From assembly GCA_023055425.1 (NCBI GenBank), contig JALGPY010000001.1, forward strand, positions 142,315,368 through 142,379,367: 64,000 nucleotides of DNA, in the 5' to 3' direction. Shown here in pieces: positions 10,542 through 22,679 of this stretch (positions within the stretch are counted from its first letter, which is position 1; each line of letters begins with the position of its first letter). The stretch is from Linanthus parryae (lineage: Eukaryota > Streptophyta > Magnoliopsida > Ericales > Polemoniaceae). The position numbers and the translations under genes were made by a program. The notes under the pieces are model-generated. The model was not told where the DNA came from and did not search any database. It saw only the letters and a program-made list of their open reading frames with translations.

Positions 10542-12224
10542 CTCCAAAGACCATAGTTAATTATAATTATCAATCATTGATTTTTAGCAATATCTAAAAA
10601 AGAAAAACCCCTTAATATGGAAGAAAACAATTAGTGGCATGTAGTACTGGACAATTAGACATAAAAGCCCCAAAATTTTGTGTGATGTCCATAGTTCCAA
10701 GTAGTATGCCATAGCAGCTTGAACTTTAGGATCTATTTCATTTCTTCAATCCAACATTCCACAAGACCTGTGAAGAAACTATCCCAACATTACTTAAAAG
10801 TCATGTGGAATATGGTGGAGTAATGTGTGGCTTTGTAGTGATGAAACAGTTTCCACAAGGAGTCATCTCGATTCACGAGTCGTGATCAATTGATGTTAAT
10901 TTTGACTGATTTGTTCCATCCATTAACCCAACTGTCGCGACATTTGGAAACCATCGACGACTATCATGCTTCTTGAATTTTCACATTTCCTTAGGTCAAA
11001 GGAAACTTCTCCCTAGCCTGAAGAATAGGTATTGTGTGTTCTATGTTTCCGGTCTTCTCTCCGTAGGTCGAAAGAAACTTCGTCTTTCCCGCATTAGGAC
11101 TTGTTGCCTGTTGCATCTGTTACTCCAATTTGTAACGATATTCAGGTCTCAAATGCTGTTTATAGTACACTAAATGTCTGTCAAACTTTGCTGACTGTGG
11201 AGTGAACCGTTGTGTTGTAGGACGTCCATGTTCACATAACATTAGGACACTCAAACGTAGGACACCCAACGTGTGAGATCATGTTCACATAACATTACAA
11301 TGTGACATTTAGCATTACTACTAGCTACTACTATTTGATTTGATATTATTTTTGTGTGGTGGTTAGGCCATTTATTTGTCCTACAATGAACATGGGAAGA
11401 TAACTGGTCCTGGAATACCAAAAAAAGATAACTGGTCCTGGCCTTCCACATGCCATCCACCCATTTTAGGTCTCCATAACTGTTTTCTACTGCCTCTTCA
11501 TCTTCTCCCAAATAGAAAGATACTTACATATGAAAATTCACCCATACTTTTCTAAGTCATTAGTGTGTTTGGATGAGCTGGAATAGAGAGTTCGAGAATC
11601 TGATAATACAGATTACCACCGTTTATGGTTTATTCAAATCAGAAAAGAATAACTCAAATACAATAGCAACATGTCAGTTAATTCATTGATAATGTAACAG
11701 CTTTCACTAAAATGTGACATTATGAAAGTCAAAGAAAATTCCATACTACAAGACAAATGTGCAACAAAGTTAGTTAGAGCATCGTATTCGATGTGTCATG
11801 CAATATTGTTATTGCCCCAAATGACTTTTATCTTATTTCAGAATCCATACTTACTGTAGCGAGAAATTAAAATTCAACCGTTCTCTGACTGTACTTCAAA
11901 TTAGAAAGATATTCATTTCTCTTCAACCACCACAGTTATTGGGGTGCTATTAAAAGGTCTATAGTCTCTAATTACCACACAATTCTTTTGTAGTTTGTGA
12001 ACACATATAGCATGTCAACAGTGTTGTAATCCGTCACATTTGTTTTGACCGTATCGATATTTCAAACCCACTGCTCGTGTTACATTGCCAACTTTTTCTG
12101 ATTTTCTACTACCAAACAACTTATCACTGTGTTTGGTGGGAATACTTTTACTTCGAATTCTTAAGTCCAGGAGCTGGAAATAAATCCCATTGTGGTTCCC
12201 CAAAGCCATTTCTACCAGACAATC
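10542..12224. other. Intergenic, no gene seen
   Basis: AT-rich non-coding DNA. Small internal repeats include 'taggtcaaaggaaacttctccct' against a diverged copy about 75 bases later, and 'catgttcacataacatta' twice near 11228-11295. The short ORFs 10973-11173 and 11251-11511 have no identifiable feature. Confidence 0.45.
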
Positions 12225-12600
12225 CAGTGCCATGTGTTTCATTAACATTGAAGTGTGATATGAATCTTTTAGAGAGCAGTGAGACAACACTTTGATCAAT
12301 CATTGTGCACCAAAAGATGCTTCCTTCTGCATTAAGACACTGTGTAGGTAATTGTCATGGTAATTGTCATCAGAAGGGACGGAGCCAGAAATTTTAAACT
12401 ATCAGAGTCTACATTTGTCAATTATATTAAATTTGTAGAAGGTCTTCTTCCGAGTCATCATAACTCTGTAAGTCTTGTTACAATTCATTGAGCTATATTT
12501 TGGCGTGTGGGGATTGTACACGATCATTTGGTGACCCAACTTAACATTTACCCAGTTGTGTGTAAATATTTGAGCCTCGTGCAATAGTGTCTCAGCAGCT
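12110..12600 (-). pseudogene. Unidentified coding-like remnant, copy 1
   Basis: On the minus strand a frame beginning with ATG near 12303 reads MIDQSVVSLLSKRF, then HGTGLSGRNGFGEPQWDLFP and a TAA stop soon after (near 12153). A second open stretch lies at 12402-12584 in another frame. A diverged copy lies at 21705-22060 with stops in the matching frames. I do not recognise the protein. Because the two copies share substitutions and indels in both frames, I treat them as remnants of a duplicated gene or transposon and not as active genes. Confidence 0.3.
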
Positions 12601-12644
12601 TTGTACTATTTCTCACCACTATATATGTCCCATAGCGTGTATCA

Positions 12645-12895
12645 CCTCCGTTCCCTCTCTTCCTACCCATTGTGATGACTCGTATATGGGTCACTTTGAC
12701 CAAGTGATTTAGATCGCAAAACGATATAATTTTTTGATAATTTTTTCACCGTATTATAGAACAACTTTTACTGTACAAAACTATGAAAAAATTATCAAAA
12801 AATTGTATCATTATGCTATCCAAATCACCAGGTCAAAGTGATCTGGTGAATAGTGACAAAAGTCTTAATGGGTAGGAAGAGAGGGAACTGAATAG
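12645..12895. mobile_element. Palindromic MITE, copy C
   Basis: The left end CGTTCCCTCTCTTCCTACCC pairs with the right end GGGTAGGAAGAGAGGGAAC. The middle has the family signature CACTTTGACCAAGTGATTTA ... TTTTTTGATAATTTTTTCAC ... CACCAGGTCAAAGTGA. Confidence 0.7.
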
Positions 12896-12968
12896 TATCT
12901 CGAGAGACTTCTCTAACTTTCGGATAAGATCTAAAATCTAATATGAGTGGCATTAATGCGGAGAACTG

Positions 12969-14408
12969 TGTTGGAATTGTGCCCTAGAGGCAATCAATTA
13001 ATTGTGACAAATATATGGATTTACGATTCATTATGTTATCGATATGGAGATATGCTAACATGAATGAAGTCCTTAGAATATAAGGTGTTATATTCTTAAA
13101 TATCCCTAGTCAATTATAATGATTAATGGGACAATCATCTATAGACTAGTATGGGGTTGGATTGATATGGAGATATCACGATCCAACACATGGGTATGCA
13201 TTAGGAGTAATGGCATACTGGATGACCCACGACGAAAAGGATACATTAGATTATGTGAAGTCACAATCGCTTTTCGTAGTGCTAATATTATTGCAATCCT
13301 TGGACTTGAAGTCACTAGATACTCTAGTTGTGAAATATTGCGCTTTGATGTTATCAAACGTTACACCGTAACTGGGTAATCATAAAGGTGGCTATCGGGC
13401 GTGATAGGAAGCAAGCTTAGAGATCGTAGTGATGTAGATAGGATTTGTCCCTCCCACATAATGGGGGTAAATATCCACGGCCACTCGAGGGATGAGGCTT
13501 ATTGAATGTCTGGCCAGACTCAGATAAATTAATATAGAGATATTAATGTTATCTGCAAGTATAAGCATATTCCCAGGATCGAGGAACTATGGATTGGATA
13601 TACGAGTGTGACTATTTATGTCTCGTGTCCAATCCGGATATGGAGACAAAGGGATAATGCAATATGATATATTGGGCACAAAGGTTTGTCGGGATCACTG
13701 ACTATTTCTATTGGTTGGGTTGCATGGATGTGTTGCTAGACACCGCTCCATGTTAGTAATAGTTACTACCAACTATATAGAAACCTATGGGGTCACACGT
13801 CAAATAGAGTAGAGCTAGATTTGGGATTAATTAATATGGATTAATTAATAGAAGGATCATTGTGCAACACCTTGCAAACTTAGTAGGACTAATTTGCAAG
13901 GAAGGGAATAATTCTAGTTCATCTAGAATTAGGAAACTCTTTTATGGAAACAACAAGGAGTTGTTGGAGTATATAAAGGAGGCTCTAGCTTCCTTCCCAC
14001 TTGATGTTAATTGTTATTAAACATAACAAAGAGTGGGAGAGAGCAAAAAAAGAGAGAGCAAGACAAGGTGCTAGGGCCGAAACCCTAGCCACCCGTCCGC
14101 CCCTACCCGACGGCAAAGAGAGGCCGCCCCTCTCTTGTGCCTTTGGTGATTTGTTGCTTTGATCTTCATCCCTCTTCCTCCAAGGTTCAAGCTAGCACTT
14201 GATTGAAGGAAGAATCTAGATCTCACCTCTAGACGTGGATCAACCGTAGAGACGAGGACATCATTCTTCGTGTGATCTCACAAATCAAAAGGTACACATC
14301 TTCTATGTCCTTGATCATGTTATGATGTCTCTTCCTGTGATCCTTGGTGGGCTTTGAGTAGGATTAATTTTTGTTATTCCGCTGCGTTACCTACGTCAAA
14401 ACCCAACA
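12969..14408 (+). repeat. 5' LTR of copia-1
   Basis: 1440 bases, starting TGTTGGAATTGTGCCCTAG and ending ACCTACGTCAAAACCCAACA. Contains a TATA-like 'gtatataaagg' near 13970. Short ORFs inside are duplicated exactly in the 3' LTR and are not genes. Confidence 0.93.
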
Positions 14409-14409
14409 G

Positions 14410-14421
14410 TGGTATCAGAGC
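14410..14421 (+). other. Primer-binding site of copia-1
   Basis: TGGTATCAGAGC, complementary to the 3' end of plant initiator tRNA-Met and placed one base after the LTR. This fixes the LTR boundary and orientation. Confidence 0.9.
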
Positions 14422-17399
14422 CTCAGGTCGTAGAGCATAACATGATATTATGTGTTTACGATTTCAGTTCATACACCGTATTATTGTTTATTACGCGAAA
14501 ACTGAAAAAATTGGCATAGTAGATGCAATATTGAATTTGATTCAAACAAACAAGACCCAATTTAACATTGGATGTTAGAATTGGTGAGTTTAATCACATA
14601 GGATGTGAATAATTGGGTTCTTGAAAAATTAGGGTTCATGGGCACATGCTTGGAAAAGGGGTTTTCCAAGTATGGAATTAATTAAACTTGGGCAACAAGG
14701 AAGAAGTTGTTTTGGAAACAACTAAACTTGGGAAACAAGTAAGAAGTTGTTTATGGAAACAACTAAACTTGGGAACCAAGGAAAGAATTATTTTGGAAAC
14801 AATACCATAAGGGTGTTTTGGAAACAACCCAACAAGGAAGGAATTGTTTATGGAAACAATTCCATATATTGTTTTGGAAATAATTCCATGAATTGTTTAT
14901 GGAAACAATTCCATGAGGAGAGGTGGCCCATGTAGGGACCGCCCCTCTCTCTCCTTGCCGCCCAAGTAACACACGGCACAAGAGGGGCCGGCGCACCCTA
15001 GCACACGGCCTAGCCGTGTGGGCTAGGGGCCGGCCGGCCCGGGCCAAGTGTGGCGGTTCCTTGGTTGATTTCGGCCATTCTTTGGTAAATCCTTTGGACC
15101 GTTGTGAAACCCTAGTTACCCAATTTCATTAAAATTAAACAAGCGCGTTAAAAATTGGTTTTAACTGTATTATGTGCTTTGTTGCATGGTGGATGGATAT
15201 GGCCTAGGATTGTGGATGTTTATTGTTTTGTGGTTTGGTTTACGGCCTGCGAGCTGATCAAATTAATGTAATAATTAATTAAGTTTTACGGCCTGCGAGT
15301 CGTCCTTTTCTCCTCGACATGTGAGGCTTTTGTTATTTATTTATTCTAGATGTTAGGCTAGAATTAGAAATATTTAGTTGATAGCCAAGAACATGGAGAA
15401 GAAGACCGGAGAACCAAAGGAGCCAAAAGACATCCCTAGGCGCGCAGCTATGGTGGAGCACATGGAGATGAGCTTGTCACTTTAGGGCATATAGATATTA
15501 TCATTGGCTTGGTAATATCTTAGTCTAGGGGCCATATCCATGCCACGTTATTTTTATTTTGTGGATGTTTATTATTCATGCCTTGTTATTTATTTTGTGT
15601 GTATGGCGCTACAAGCAAAACGATAACAAGATAATAATAAACAAGGTTGGTCTTTTATTGTGGATAGCCCAATCCAAATAAGTAGACCATGTTGATAAAG
15701 ATCAACCAAACAAGTTAAAAGAAATCCCTCAATTAAATATTGCGTTTTGCCTTCTCTTGCCAAAACACCCTTCATGATCGTGGGCTATTAAAATTCGGGC
15801 TTGCCAAAGCAAGGCGATTTTAATTTTCCATGGTGTGTTGCGGACGACGCAAGCAAGTAATGCGTGTATGTTGAAAGCAAGAGGTTGGACGCAACTAGGC
15901 AAGAGTCAATTGGATTGATGAGCTTAGAGGCATGACAATTAGGAGTTATCCAATTGGATAAAGAATAAAAGGAATTTATTCACCTAATTGGACCAAGAGT
16001 TGCATGGGATGCAATTGGAATGGTTCCTACCTAAATAACCAATTCTTGGGTGACTTGCCAAAGCAAGCTCAAGAAGAAGTGAAAAAGGGATCTTGGACCC
16101 ACTAGAAAATATATAAAATATTTTCCGCATTAATGGTGAGGGCTATTAATCCGAGAAAAATAGTGGGAGCTATATTTAATAATTTAAATCCTTGTTGAAT
16201 ATAGTTACACGTCACAATGCTTTGCATAATCCTATAAGTGTTGAATACCCATCGCATTAAACAAACAAACGCGACTTTATGTCCATGAGATGGACAAGAT
16301 GTCTGGAATCTATTTTCTAGATTGGTATAAAATCGAGAATTGTTCTCAAGTAAAGGAAATATGTTGTACATTGTAGAGCATAAATTTCTCTTCCCACCAA
16401 CTACCAAAACGCACTAAAGCCTTATGGAAGGAACATCAAAGAATGGTTCTTTGGATGTAACTTGTCTCATGTCAAGCTCCCATGGACTCTGAGCTTTGGA
16501 AGCAAGATGAGAAATTTGGAGGCATATGATATGATCATACGAGCTTGTCATGAAAGGCTTGAGGAGTTGTTCCACTTTGCAATCTCTTGCTTAGCACTCG
16601 TCATGATCAAGATGGAATAAGTTCGGGCTTGCCAAAGCAAGGCGACTTAGTTCATCGAAATATGACGCGACGACACAAGTTAGTAATGTGTGGCTGCTGA
16701 AGCAAGAGGTGAAGCGCAAACTAAACTATCTCAATAGGATTGAAAGCTTAGTTATTGGGAGTTATCTATAAGATAGATAAAGAATATATAGTTATTCTCC
16801 CAAGTGGACCAAGAATTGCATTGGATGCAATTACAGTTTTGTTTTAAAGTTGATTTACTCAATATGATTGAAAAATCACTAAACAAAACACTCATAATGG
16901 GCATGGGCAAAAACTGTTAATAGTTAACAGCATGGGTTAGGGCAAATGGTTTTGCGCCGAACCCATGAGCATAAAGCAAGCCTGTTGCTAAAACCAAGTT
17001 GCCTCGAAGTCCCATAGGTGGTGTAGAGGAAGAGAGACTACCCAAAGTACATGGAAGTAAATAATAAAGGAATTATGAATTCCGACTTGGGTATTTTATT
17101 ATAAAATTCAATGTGTCTATCTCATCATCAAGAGTATATGATACTAGATGAGGATCTCACATTTATAGAAATGTGTAGGATCTCAAGAGACGAAGACAAT
17201 TGGATAAGGAAGAAATAATCCTACACGTGAGGCTATGAAGCAAAGGGTTGCTGAAAAGCTGTAGGAAATTATTTCTACCTTTCAGAAGTTGTTCATGAAT
17301 TAGACAAAAGGGATAATGTCCCTGCTATGAGTAGGACCATTATCATAGTTTCTTGTTGGACAAGAAAGCTCCTTATCATAATAAAAGGACAAATGTTGT
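14422..17399 (+). other. copia-1 leader and decayed gag region
   Basis: No open frame. 14640-14930 is built of short 'ggaaacaa' repeats (tandem-like). A direct duplication within the leader is visible: 15790-16050 and 16620-16850 both begin TTCGGGCTTGCCAAAGCAAG and run on in parallel through 'gttatc...gataaagaata' and 'tggaccaagagttgca'. The 'acggcctgcgag' motif near 15243 and 15288 is shared with copia-3. Confidence 0.6.
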
Positions 17400-19700
17400 T
17401 CCATTTATTATGGTATGCATTATTGTAATGCAATTTTGTCTAAGTGGATTCTATATCCATGATCATGATAATTTCATCTATAACATTAATACCTAGAGGT
17501 TTGCATATAATGATATGAACTTCACTTATCTTTAGCATTATCATTTAGGCCCATAAATAAGAGATACATATCTAGAACTCCATTAGGATGGATTTCTGGG
17601 ACTCATTTGATTATTGAATCATATGAGACATGTAAGACTTATTAGGCAAAGATATGATCTTTTGGGAATCATACATATTGATGTATGAAGGCCACTAAGC
17701 ACAAATACTAAAGATGGTTTTAGTACTTCATCATATTTACTGATAGGATCAGAGAAATATGGATTTGTGTATCTTATGAAGAAACAAATCAGAATCCTTT
17801 GAATTGTTCAAAGTATTCAGGAATGAAGTAGAGAACCAACTTGGAAAGGGTATTTAGACTCTATGATTGGATCATAGAAGAAAATACTTGAGCCAAGAGT
17901 TTGACAAGAATCTATGGGAGTATTGGAGATGATCCAAAACTCGCTCCACCTAGCACGCCACATGGGTTTGGCGTGTCTAAAAGGAGAGTTCGAACCTTGT
18001 AGGACACGGTTCGGGCCATGATGAGTCAAACTGAACTTCCAGTTTACTTTTAAGGGCTATGTTCTAATTACAGCAAATTTCGCCCTTAACCTTATTCCAT
18101 CAAAAATGGATTATGAAAAACACCATATGAGATATGGACTAGGAAGTGTCCTAGTATGTCATTCATAAATATTTGGGGTTATGAGATTTATGTAAAAGAG
18201 TTTACAAATAAACTTGGACCCAAGTCGGATAAATGTTTTGTGGGATATCCTGAAAAGGATATTATTTCTACAACCTAATCGAGAACAAACCGTTTGTTTC
18301 TCGAACCACAGTGTTTCTAGGTAGAGATTGTCTCTAAAAGAAACAGTGGGAGGACAGTAGAACTTGAAAAGTTCAAGAACCACAATAGAACATTAATCCG
18401 TTTGATGGAACATGAGCAGGAACACAAGATGTTGTGGAGCAACCTACTCAGATAACACAAGAACCTCGTAGGACAGGTAGGATATGTCAAGGGACTAGAG
18501 AAATAAGGATTTCTCATAACCAGTGATATATTGCTCATCGAGATGAGCCTACAACCTATGAGATGGCCACGTGTAGCCATACTCTCAGAAATGGCTTGGA
18601 GCCATGAGATACGATATGGAATCCATGTGTACCAACAAAGTGTGGACTTTGGTGGAACCACCTGAATGGGTAGGACCCATAGGGTGCAAGTAGGTTATGA
18701 GGAAACCAACATGGATAGTAATATGATTACTTTTAAGGGACGACTGGTTTGAAAGGGTTTCATGAGAATTCATAGTATAGACTATGACGAAATCTTTCCC
18801 CAGTTGTGATGCTTAAATCCATTTGCATCTTGCTTATAGCAATCTATTTATAGATTGGATCAAGCTTCTTGGAGTTGGACTCTTCAAATTAATGATGCAA
18901 TCAAAGGAGTTTGGTTCCATCAAAATTGAAGATGATACTTGTGTTTACAAGAAGGTTAGTGGGAGCATAGTTAAATTTCTGGTCTTGTATGTAGAGACAT
19001 ACTAATCATTGGGAATAATGTCTCTACTCTGCAATCTATTAAAGATTGGCTAGAGAAATTGATTTCCAATAATTGACTTAGGCGAGACAATCTATAAAAT
19101 CTATGGAGATAGATTGAAGTAATTGTTCAGCCTGAGTCATGGTACATATATTGACAAGGTGTTGAAATGGTTCAACGTGAAAAGAATATTGATTCTTACC
19201 CATGTCACATGGAATTAGTCTTTGAAAGGCTAATTGTCTTACCAATTAGATTGGGAATGGACCGTATGAATTAGATTCACGAGATACGCCATGAGATGTA
19301 CTAGGCCAAACGTGTCATAAAGCATGACACAAAGATACCAATCAAATCCAAGTGAGGTGTCACTTAATAATTGTCAAGATTATCCTTAAGTACTTGAGAA
19401 GGAATAAAGGATGAACTCTTGATTAATGGAGGATAGGAAAGGTTTTACTGTAAGGGGTTACAGTGATGAAAACTTCCATCTGACAAAGAAGATTTCAGAT
19501 TATAGTCAAGTTTTATGTTTTATGCTAGAGGGAGTGACTGTGAGCTGGAAAGGTTCCAGGCAAGATTCAGTCACTGATTCTAACATAGAGGACTGAGTAA
19601 ATTAATGAATAAGATGCATTTATTCAGAATATTCAATCTCAATCAAATTGTTGATGGAGGAGATGTGAATATTTGCAAGGTGCCAGCATATGTCTCGCCC
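17400..19700 (+). pseudogene. Decayed pol region of copia-1
   Basis: Fragments are colinear with the copia-3 polyprotein but full of frameshifts and stops. The integrase catalytic-core end lies near 17760-18000. A segment matching the 'IWG.YVK...KLGPKSDKCFVGYP' part is at 18168-18260. The RT C-terminal half is near 18835-19015, and the RNase H end near 19440-19640. Between the RT start and the 'CVYKKVSGS' segment about 250 bases are missing, which removes the first catalytic Asp region. The expected YVDD box reads YVETY at 18989-19003. This copy cannot make its own enzymes. Confidence 0.75.
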
Positions 19701-19767
19701 CTACGCAGTGTAAGCGTGGAGGACCGCGCTAGAACAATAGGCATATGATGCAGGAGATTGACTCTAG

Positions 19768-19781
19768 TGCAAGTGGGAGAC
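19768..19781 (+). other. Polypurine tract of copia-1
   Basis: TGCAAGTGGGAGAC directly before the 3' LTR. The same tract is found, reversed, at 48379-48393 in copia-3. Confidence 0.8.
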
Positions 19782-21222
19782 TGTTGGAATTGTGCCCTAG
19801 AGGCAATCAATTAATTGTGACAAATATATGGATTTACGATTCATTATGTTATCGATATGGAGATATGCTAACATGAATGAAGTCCTTAGAATATAAGGTG
19901 TTATATTCTTAAATATCCCTAGTCAATTATAATGATTAATGGGACAATCATCTATAGACTAGTATGGGGTTGGATTGATATGGAGATATCACGATCCAAC
20001 ACATGGGTATGCATTAGGAGTAATGGCATACTGGATGACCCACGACGAAAAGGATACATTAGATTATGTGAAGTCACAATCGCTTTTCGTAGTGCTAATA
20101 TTATTGCAATCCTTGGACTTGAAGTCACTAGATACTCTAGTTGTGAAATATTGCGCTTTGATGTTATCAAACGTTACACCGTAACTGGGTAATCATAAAG
20201 GTGGCTATCGGGCGTGATAGGAAGCAAGCTTAGAGATCGTAGTGATGTAGATAGGATTTGTCCCTCCCACATAATGGGGGTAAATATCCACGGCCACTCG
20301 AGGGATGAGGCTTATTGAATGTCTGGCCAGACTCAGATAAATTAATATAGAGATATTAATGTTATCTGCAAGTATAAGCATATTCCCAGGATCGAGGAAC
20401 TATGGATTGGATATACGAGTGTGACTATTTATGTCTCGTGTCCAATCCGGATATGGAGACAAAGGGATAATGCAATATGATATATTGGGCACAAAGGTTT
20501 GTCGGGATCACTGACTATTTCTATTGGTTGGGTTGCATGGATGTGTTGCTAGACACCGCTCCATGTTAGTAATAGTTACTACCAACTATATAGAAACCTA
20601 TGGGGTCACACGTCAAATAGAGTAGAGCTAGATTTGGGATTAATTAATATGGATTAATTAATAGAAGGATCATTGTGCAACACCTTGCAAACTTAGTAGG
20701 ACTAATTTGCAAGGAAGGGAATAATTCTAGTTCATCTAGAATTAGGAAACTCTTTTATGGAAACAACAAGGAGTTGTTGGAGTATATAAAGGAGGCTCTA
20801 GCTTCCTTCCCACTTGATGTTAATTGTTATTAAACATAACAAAGAGTGGGAGAGAGCAAAAAAAAGAGAGAGCAAGACAAGGTGCTAGGGCCGAAACCCT
20901 AGCCACCCGTCCGCCCCTACCCGACGGCAAAGAGAGGCCGCCCCTCTCTTGTGCCTTTGGTGATTTGTTGCTTTGATCTTCATCCCTCTTCCTCCAAGGT
21001 TCAAGCTAGCACTTGATTGAAGGAAGAATCTAGATCTCACCTCTAGACGTGGATCAACCGTAGAGACGAGGACATCATTCTTCGTGTGATCTCACAAATC
21101 AAAAGGTACACATCTTCTATGTCCTTGATCATGTTATGATGTCTCTTCCTGTGATCCTTGGTGGGCTTTGAGTAGGATTAATTTTTGTTATTCCGCTGCG
21201 TTACCTACGTCAAAACCCAACA
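19782..21222 (+). repeat. 3' LTR of copia-1
   Basis: 1441 bases. By eye it differs from the 5' LTR only by one extra A in the poly-A run near 20858. Followed by AACTG, the right copy of the target duplication. Confidence 0.93.
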
Positions 21223-21704
21223 AACTGACAACCTGAAAAATATTTAAATTTCATTCACTTATTGAACAGTGAAATTTAGAGAAGACACTCTTAAACACGC
21301 AATTAATCAAAAATAATATTGGGTCACAAATACTAATTACTAAATAACAACATTTATGTTTAAGAATAACATATGGCTAGAAAATATGGCTAGAGTCAAA
21401 TATGGTAAACTTTATGGCTAGAAAATAATTATGAAAAAATATTGTGAGAAAGTTGTAGAATCTACTCAAAAAACGTTTGGTAAACTTTATATATATTTCT
21501 TAACCTGTAGTGACAAAGTACTTTTTTGCATCTTGGATTTGATGCATGTTTACCCTTATTTTGTTTACTTTTTTTACTTTAGTCTTCACAGTAATTGCAC
21601 AATAGTCATATCCTGCTTTACAAAATTTAAATAATACCCTTAATTTGTCTAATTTTTTAAGTTAACTCCCACTGTATTGAATTTCAGGATCCCCCTTACG
21701 TATC

Positions 21705-22060
21705 GGAATGTTTCATTAACATGGAAGTATATGAATCTCTTACAAAGCACCGAGATAACTCTTTTTTCTAGCGCAACTGAGACAACACTTTTGATCAATC
21801 ACTGTGGACCAAAAAATGCTTGCTTCTACATTAAGATACTGATATTATTAGCAGTGGTGAAATCAGAAAATTGAAATATTTAAAGCATGCATTGTCAATT
21901 GTATCTTAGAATTGTAGTAGGTCTTATTTGGAGCCGTATAGATGAGCTGTAGTTTGGCATGCCGGGATTGCAAATGATCTATTTCGTCACGCAACTTTTA
22001 AGATTTTTATTTCAAGTCCGTGTGTAAATATTCGAGCCTTGGTGCAATAGTGCCTTAGAG
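21705..22060 (-). pseudogene. Unidentified coding-like remnant, copy 2
   Basis: Diverged duplicate of 12225-12600 in the same orientation. Shared phrases include GTTTCATTAACAT, GAGACAACACTTTGATCAAT (here with an extra T) and 'gtgtgtaaatattcgagcc'. It has a 20-30 base insertion relative to copy 1 and stops in all long frames. copia-1 inserted between the two copies. Confidence 0.35.
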
Positions 22061-22160
22061 ACCAAACATTAAAAAGTTCCAAGTTGAGCGACGGGACAAG
22101 TGAAAGCACAAACGCCTGTGGTTACCTAACTGGCAACCGGAAAGCAAAACTCGTGTTCTG

Positions 22161-22586
22161 TGTTGTGATAAAACGAAAAATATGCAGAAAGAAAGAATCA
22201 AAACACACATATTTACGTAGTTCGGCAAAACAGCCTACTCCACGGAGTTGCAGAGATTTCACTAAAACAGACGAATCGTCTCAGAGAGAATTACAAGCGA
22301 AATCAGAACGCTCAACATAACATGCTACGAACCCTAAGAACTCTATAAACAGACAACCTATCAAACCGGGCCGGATCCAAGCCCAAACGGGTCAAAACGG
22401 GTTAAAATATTTTTTTGGGGCGCTGCCCGCGAACCCCCGGAGACATGTTCGTGATCGCTACGGCTTGGGCCTACCGTCCCAAGCCTTCGCTCCACGAATC
22501 ATGACTCCCTTTTCGGGTCGTAGCAAAACATGAACCGGGTCGATTCATAAAACGGGTCGCCCATGAACCAGGGCTCCACCCCAACA
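22161..22586 (-). repeat. 3' LTR of copia-2
   Basis: 426 bases, from TGTTGTGATAAAACG to CTCCACCCCAACA. It is followed by ATTCTCCCATTTGGAGAC, the reverse of a polypurine tract (GTCTCCAAATGGGAGAAT). Contains 'gggccggatccaagccc' and repeated 'aacgggtc' motifs. Confidence 0.8.
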
Positions 22587-22679
22587 ATTCTCCCATTTGG
22601 AGACTGGTTCAACATCATGTACCAGAACTACATCCCCTAACATAATCAAGCTCCATCCCTGCAACTCAACTCATCTTCT

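Larger units (their letters stand above)
12969..21222 (+). mobile_element. Ty1/copia LTR retrotransposon copia-1 (probably non-autonomous)
   Basis: Complete 8254-base element: LTR 12969-14408, primer-binding site 14410-14421, internal region, polypurine tract 19768-19781, LTR 19782-21222. It is flanked by the 5-bp duplication AACTG (12964-12968 and 21223-21227). LTR ends are TGTTGG...CCAACA. The internal region still shows diverged copies of copia integrase, reverse transcriptase and RNase H sequence in the right order but with no long open frame. The LTRs look identical except for one A in an A-run, so the copy inserted recently even though its genes were already dead. It belongs to the same family as copia-3 (46948-55447): similar LTR ends, primer-binding region and 'acggcctgcgag' leader motifs. 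Confidence 0.92.

Noticed and set aside
13119..13379. ORFs repeated exactly at 13119-13379 and 19932-20192
   Set aside because: They lie within the two LTRs of copia-1; the repetition is explained by the LTRs.
14640..14930. Possible satellite or regulatory array of 'ggaaacaa' repeats
   Set aside because: It lies in the copia-1 leader just after the primer-binding site and is most simply part of the element.
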